Part shown: one piece after another, positions 60,141-64,000 of the stretch
How positions within the stretch are numbered: the stretch's first letter is position 1
Layout: every line of letters begins with the position of its first letter
NCBI RefSeq assembly: GCF_001038625.1
Contig: NZ_CP011803.1
Coordinates: forward strand, 558,001 to 622,000
DNA: 64,000 nt
Reading direction: 5' to 3'
DNA from: Clostridium carboxidivorans P7
GTDB lineage: Bacteria > Bacillota > Clostridia > Clostridiales > Clostridiaceae
Program-made: the position numbers and the translations under genes
The notes under the pieces: generated by a model
What the model saw: only the letters and a program-made list of their open reading frames with translations
The model's database searches: none
Told to the model about the DNA's origin: nothing

Positions 60141-60872
60141 ATGAAAAATGTATTTAAAGTGGAATTACTAAAGTTGAGACATTCAAAAATATTGAATATA
60201 GTAATGTTTCTTCCACTGTTTTTTGTAATATTGGGTTTTACAAACTTTTTAAGATATAAAGAGCTTTTTACAGAAAAAGGTCAAAATGTATGGTCACAGG
60301 TGTATACTCAAAGTTCTATGTTTTATGGATTATTTATTATAGCATTATTTATTACTATTGTTATAGCTATTTTAGTTAGAATAGAAAATGCAGATGACAA
60401 TTTCAAAAGAATACTCACATTACCTATAAAAAGAAGTGATTTATATATAGCTAAGTTATTTGTGGCAATTGCTATAGTAGCATTAAATCTTATTATTTTG
60501 ATGTTGCTTACTATTTCTGCAGGGGTAATTATAGCTCCAAGTAATCAAAGTATGCCAATGGAACTAATATACGCACCAATACTTTGTATTATAGCTTCGC
60601 TGCCTGTTATAGGAGTTCAATACTACTTAAGTATGAAGTTTAAAAATATTGCTGTACCACTAGGAGTTGGTTTAGCATTTTCTATTCCATCTATTCTTAT
60701 TAACAACACTAAATATTGGATGCTGTTTCCCTGGACTTATCCTGGTAGAGTATTATTAAATGCTGGAAGTACAAGCTTTTATTGTCCAATGTATATGTAT
60801 ATAATATCAATTGTTGTGTTTATAGTTTTTACAATGGTTGGATTGTATGAATTTAATAATAGAGATGTTTAG
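60141..60872 (+). CDS. ABC-2 permease 2, lantibiotic-immunity type
   Basis: 243-residue membrane protein with six helices, of the MutG/NisG-like group. It starts VFKVELLKLRHSKILNIVMFLP and has the coupling region ENADDNFKRILTLPIKRSDLYIAKLF and a YEFNNRDV end, parallel to the previous permease. GTGGAGG precedes the ATG, 38 bp after the first permease gene. Together ATPase and two permeases form a heteromeric ABC exporter. Last gene of the operon. Confidence 0.88.
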   Translation: MKNVFKVELLKLRHSKILNIVMFLPLFFVILGFTNFLRYKELFTEKGQNVWSQVYTQSSMFYGLFIIALFITIVIAILVRIENADDNFKRILTLPIKRSDLYIAKLFVAIAIVALNLIILMLLTISAGVIIAPSNQSMPMELIYAPILCIIASLPVIGVQYYLSMKFKNIAVPLGVGLAFSIPSILINNTKYWMLFPWTYPGRVLLNAGSTSFYCPMYMYIISIVVFIVFTMVGLYEFNNRDV

Positions 60873-61055
60873 ATTAAGAGAAGGTAAAAGTTATCCTAAA
60901 TTATAAAATTAACTCAATTAAGGTTTGTTTGATTCTAACCATATTTGTTAATATTTGAAATATGATTTTGGTAAATATATAATATTTATATATTAGTTAA
61001 AAGATTTTTTTATATTAAAATATTAAAAAAGGTTAGAAAGGAAGATGAATATAAT

Positions 61056-62099
61056 ATGAAAATTAAAGTAAAAAATGCATTTGTAAGTGCAGCAATTGCA
61101 TCTTTAATTTTAGTTACAGTTCTATCGACTAATTCGGTTAAAGCAGCTGTAGAAAAAGTAACCAGGACAAGCGGAACGGATAGGTATAGTACAGCGGCTT
61201 CAATTGCTATGTTTAATTGGGAAAATGGTAGTAATAATGTGGTGTTAGCATCGGGAGAAGGATATGCAGATGGGTTAAGTGCTTCAACATTAGCTAAAAA
61301 GTTAGATGCACCAATACTTTTAACTACATCTGATACGTTAAGTAAAGATACAGAAAATGCAATTAGTACGTTAAAGCCAAAGAATATATACATTGTTGGT
61401 GGAACTGCATCAATTTCTGAAAAAATAAGAAACAATCTTAAAAATAAATACAACATAATAGAATTAGCTGGAAACACAAGATATGAAACCAATGTAAAAG
61501 TGGCTAACAAATTAGTTGAATTAGGTGTTAATCCTGACAATGTTTTAGCTGTTTCTGGTGAAGGATTTTCAGATGCAATTTCGGCAGCACCGGTAGCTGC
61601 TGCAAAGGGAGAAATATTATTATTAGTAAATAATGATGAAGCTTCAATCAAATCAACAATTAGCTTTTTAAAGGGGAATAAATCAAAAGTTACAGTTATT
61701 GGAACTGATAAAGTAATAAATGATAAAATTTATAATGTTCTTGGAGCATCTGAAAGAATAGATGGAGGAAAAGATAGGTTTGCTACTAACTTAAATATAT
61801 TAAATGCATTTTGGAGAGACTTAAATTTTGATAAAATGTATATTGCAAGTGCCCAATTTTCAGAGCCAGATGACATGTATGCAGATGCACTTGTAGCTTC
61901 AGCTATATCTGGAAAATATTCAGCACCTCTTGTATTAGTAGATAAAGACTCTTCTGATGCAACAGATAATGCTGTAGCTTATATTATTAAAAATAATACA
62001 TCAAATGCTGATATACTATTGATTGGTGGAACGGAAGTTATTTCAGAAAATATCGAAGATAGAATAACTCCAGTATATAATCCTCTAGATAATTATTAA
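61056..62099 (+). CDS. Secreted protein of three CWB2 cell-wall-binding repeats
   Basis: 347 aa. Signal peptide with likely cleavage after SVKA (about residue 31), then three tandem CWB2 (cell wall binding 2) modules: about 36-125 (RTSGTDRYSTAASIA, NIYIVGGTASIS), 128-222 (ELAGNTRYETNVKVA, VTVIGTDKVIN) and 230-340 (RIDGGKDRFATNLNIL, ILLIGGTEVIS). CWB2 triplets bind secondary wall polymers and anchor C. difficile S-layer and Cwp proteins. Here there is no other functional domain, so it may be a structural surface protein. AAAGGAAG upstream. Confidence 0.9.
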   Translation: MKIKVKNAFVSAAIASLILVTVLSTNSVKAAVEKVTRTSGTDRYSTAASIAMFNWENGSNNVVLASGEGYADGLSASTLAKKLDAPILLTTSDTLSKDTENAISTLKPKNIYIVGGTASISEKIRNNLKNKYNIIELAGNTRYETNVKVANKLVELGVNPDNVLAVSGEGFSDAISAAPVAAAKGEILLLVNNDEASIKSTISFLKGNKSKVTVIGTDKVINDKIYNVLGASERIDGGKDRFATNLNILNAFWRDLNFDKMYIASAQFSEPDDMYADALVASAISGKYSAPLVLVDKDSSDATDNAVAYIIKNNTSNADILLIGGTEVISENIEDRITPVYNPLDNY

Positions 62100-62384
62100 A
62101 AAATCCATCAAACTATGATAATGTAATCTAGGCTTGCAAAAGGCCTAGAGATAGAAAGTTATAGGTTTAATTTTACAATATTATTGAAATCATATATTTA
62201 GCCTCAATACTTGTTATCCTTTGGAAAGTATTGCTTGATAATTTCAGTTTAATATTGTTATCCAGCATATCTAGTATATTCCAATACATGTATAATTAAA
62301 TGCTAAAGTAGTTCGGATTATTAAGATAAGATTAAGAAAAAATTATTGTATATTATTACTTAGAAATGGAGAAAGCGTATTATT
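62100..62384. other. Intergenic region with imperfect hairpins
   Basis: 285 bp. Small hairpin ctaggc / gcctag (62129-62149) without a T run, and an imperfect longer one around aatactt / aagtatt (about 62205-62233). No ORF. Confidence 0.45.
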
Positions 62385-63332
62385 GTGAAGATTGATAGAT
62401 TACTGGGGATTTTAAGTGTCCTTGCAAATACGGAGCGGATTACAATACAAGAATTAGCGGAAAGGTTTGAAGTTTCTAAACGCACAATTTTTCGAGATTT
62501 GGATACACTGAACCAGTCGGGAGTTCCTATTGTTGCTTATTCAGGAATTGGTGGAGGAGTATCTCTCCTTGAAGGATATAAACTCAAAAACAATATTCTT
62601 TCCAAAGGTGACATAAAAAATATCTTTACTGCACTTAATGGATTAATGAGTATTGATGAAAGTAATGATTTAATTAATCTAATGGCAAAGCTAATCCCGG
62701 AAGAAACAAGCATGGTATTTTCAGAAAGTGATTATGTAATTGATCTGTCATCATGGTTTCAAGACAGCATTACACAAGAAAAGGTATCTAATTTGCATAA
62801 AGCAATTAAAAATCGAAAATGTATTTATTTAGAATATATATCAAAAAGATCACGGCGGGTAAGAATCATTCATCCTCATAAATTAGTTTTTAAACAAGCA
62901 TATTGGTATTTATATGCTTTTTGTGAGGATAATCAGGAGTTTCGATTGTTTAAGGTAAACAGAATTGCTAATTACAAAATTATGGATACAAGTTTTAGTT
63001 ATAAGACAGTTGAAAAAATAGATTTCAAAAAGGATTTTGGTATTGGCTTGTTTTCTTCAGAAAATCAGAAATCATTGTTTGAAGTTATACTAGAATATGA
63101 TATTACTAATGAATTTTTCCTAACAGATAAAATAGATGCGAAATTTTTTCATAGAATGAGCAGTACAAAAGATAAGGGGCAGATTATATTTTCTGTTTCT
63201 TACTTAGAATGGGCTGCTAATTTAGTTTTTAGTCTGCAGGACAAAGTTAAAGTTATAGCTCCTTTTGAATTAAAAGAAGCAGTAAAAGTCAGAATAAAAA
63301 GAATAAATGAACTTTATAAAGATGACATATAG
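62385..63332 (+). CDS. WYL-domain transcriptional regulator (YafY type)
   Basis: 315 aa: an N-terminal winged helix of the HTH_11/DeoR kind (DRLLGILSVLANTERITIQELAERFEVSKRTIFRDL, shown here in part as IQELAERFEVSKRT), a helical linker, and a WYL ligand-binding domain. That domain has HPHKLVFKQAYWYLYAFC near residue 160 and a C-terminal WCX-like part. WYL regulators often bind nucleic acid or small effectors and control the adjacent gene, here the PfpI-type gene 46 bp downstream. Start is GTG with GGAG about 13 bp upstream. A small hairpin overlaps its stop. Confidence 0.88.
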   Translation: MKIDRLLGILSVLANTERITIQELAERFEVSKRTIFRDLDTLNQSGVPIVAYSGIGGGVSLLEGYKLKNNILSKGDIKNIFTALNGLMSIDESNDLINLMAKLIPEETSMVFSESDYVIDLSSWFQDSITQEKVSNLHKAIKNRKCIYLEYISKRSRRVRIIHPHKLVFKQAYWYLYAFCEDNQEFRLFKVNRIANYKIMDTSFSYKTVEKIDFKKDFGIGLFSSENQKSLFEVILEYDITNEFFLTDKIDAKFFHRMSSTKDKGQIIFSVSYLEWAANLVFSLQDKVKVIAPFELKEAVKVRIKRINELYKDDI

Positions 63333-63345
63333 GTGTCATCTTTTT
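63318..63345 (+). terminator. Terminator overlapping the stop of the WYL regulator gene
   Basis: aaagatgaca / tgtcatcttt, 10 bp, 6-nt loop containing the stop, followed by TT. It would weaken transcription into the next gene. Confidence 0.7.
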
Positions 63346-63378
63346 CATTGTACAATACTTAAGAAAGGAAGTGTTACA

Positions 63379-63957
63379 ATGAAAAAAGAAGTACTTGTGT
63401 TTATTTTTAATGGATATGCAGATTGGGAAAGTGCCTATATTTGCTCAGAACTCAATGAAGCAGAAACGGATTATATTGTAAAAACTTTAAGCTTGGATAA
63501 AGAACCTAAAATTTCTATGGGTGGTTTTCGAATTATCCCTGATTATGATGTAAGTGATTACCCAAAAAATTTCAGTATGCTGCTTTTAATTGGAGGTTAT
63601 GCTTGGATGAAACAGAAAAATAATGCCATTTTGCCTGTGGTAGAGTATGCTGTAAAGCATCATATTCCAGTAGCAGCAATTTGTAATGCAGCTAATTTTA
63701 TGGCAGAGAACGGGTATTTGGATAATATCAGACATTCTGGCAATATGCTAGAGTATATGAAATCACAAGCGCCGCACTACAAAGGCGACATCAATTTTCT
63801 TGAAAAACAAGCAGTTTGTGATTCAGATATCATAACTGCAAATGGTACAGCCTCTTTAGAATTTGCTAGAGAAATTATGCTGTATTTAAAGCTTAAACCT
63901 GTAGAAAAAATTGATGAATGGTATAAATTTAACAAATTGGGGTTTTATAAAAAGTAA
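63379..63957 (+). CDS. DJ-1/PfpI-family protein
   Basis: 192-residue type 1 glutamine-amidotransferase-like protein, related to glyoxalase III, deglycase and protease I-type enzymes. The nucleophile elbow is AAICNAANFMA, with Cys near residue 101; the upstream Glu is expected in the ADWESAYI region, and LLLIGGYAW is the usual loop before it. Cytosolic. The ATG at 63379 follows AAAGGAAG by 7 bp; an earlier in-frame ATG overlaps the regulator gene and is not used. Likely a target or partner of the WYL regulator. Confidence 0.86.
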   Translation: MKKEVLVFIFNGYADWESAYICSELNEAETDYIVKTLSLDKEPKISMGGFRIIPDYDVSDYPKNFSMLLLIGGYAWMKQKNNAILPVVEYAVKHHIPVAAICNAANFMAENGYLDNIRHSGNMLEYMKSQAPHYKGDINFLEKQAVCDSDIITANGTASLEFAREIMLYLKLKPVEKIDEWYKFNKLGFYKK

Positions 63958-64000
63958 AGCAGTACAATCTGCAGAAAATCTTTATTATATTAAATTAAAA

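Noticed and set aside
1-64000. rRNA and tRNA genes, replication origin, restriction or toxin-antitoxin systems
   Set aside because: None recognised on either strand.

Overview
The window reads as the chromosome of a low-GC, spore-forming anaerobe close to Clostridium sensu stricto. The DNA is strongly AT-rich with AT-rich codon choice and strong purine-rich ribosome binding sites. The gene set includes a SpoVB-type flippase, CWB2 cell-wall repeats, an orphan MreB, a sigma-54 regulator beside a cysteine desulfidase, a PocR chemoreceptor, a BFD-like [2Fe-2S] protein and a Cpr-like antimicrobial-peptide transporter. There is no rRNA, tRNA, CRISPR array, prophage or conjugation module. The stretch is mostly ordinary chromosome carrying two near-identical insertion sequences (IS) and two families of short dispersed repeats.

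Layout. 1-6 kb: the 3' part of a D,D-carboxypeptidase, a small Cys protein, nicotinate phosphoribosyltransferase, a UvrD-like helicase and a minimal SWIM-motif protein. 6-10 kb: a 199-residue FimB/FimE-like tyrosine recombinase, IS copy 1 (6665-8275), a 171-bp segment bounded by inverted 20-bp sites with an outward promoter, and a cytoplasmic PocR chemoreceptor. 10-27 kb: housekeeping and envelope genes (phosphoesterase, GT28 glycosyltransferase, MFS and EamA transporters, erythromycin-esterase-like protein, CorA, hemerythrin, pentapeptide protein, FtsA-like ATPase, M20 amidohydrolase, RluA, SpoVB-like flippase). 28-31.5 kb: three zinc-ribbon membrane proteins, one TcaA-like and one ending in a YARHG domain. 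32-38 kb: acetyltransferase, two HAD phosphatases, an amidohydrolase/DUF3100 operon and DUF554. 38-44 kb: a LexA-box-controlled small protein, a probable structured RNA, two duplicated amino-acid-binding lipoproteins, and a sigma-54 activator upstream of a -24/-12 promoter that serves an L-cysteine desulfidase. 44-55 kb: LysM-CAP protein, chemoreceptor, DUF5667 protein, MreB, BFD-like protein, IS copy 2 (50243-51853), TerC, CheY, a LytS-type chemoreceptor and a MetH-activation-domain protein. 56-61 kb: a two-component system divergent from a three-gene ABC transporter of the antimicrobial-peptide-resistance type. 61-64 kb: a CWB2 protein, a WYL regulator and a PfpI-type protein.

The strongest candidate for an undescribed system is at 6.0-9.8 kb. 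The recombinase keeps its catalytic residues at FimB-like positions. Inverted copies of a 20-bp site enclose a promoter (TTGGAT, 17 bp, TATAAT) that points at a chemoreceptor gene. This looks like a phase-variable chemoreceptor switch, later interrupted by an IS that duplicated one recombination site. Other points worth checking: both IS copies have target duplications that are themselves palindromes, 18 and 36 bp long; the transposase is split at an in-phase A_AAA_AAG heptamer; the sigma-54 activator has its Fis-type helix-turn-helix in the -1 frame after an A7 tract; and a consensus LexA box lies inside the promoter of an 89-residue protein of unknown function. All calls come from reading the sequence and recalled family knowledge. 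No database search or folding program was run.
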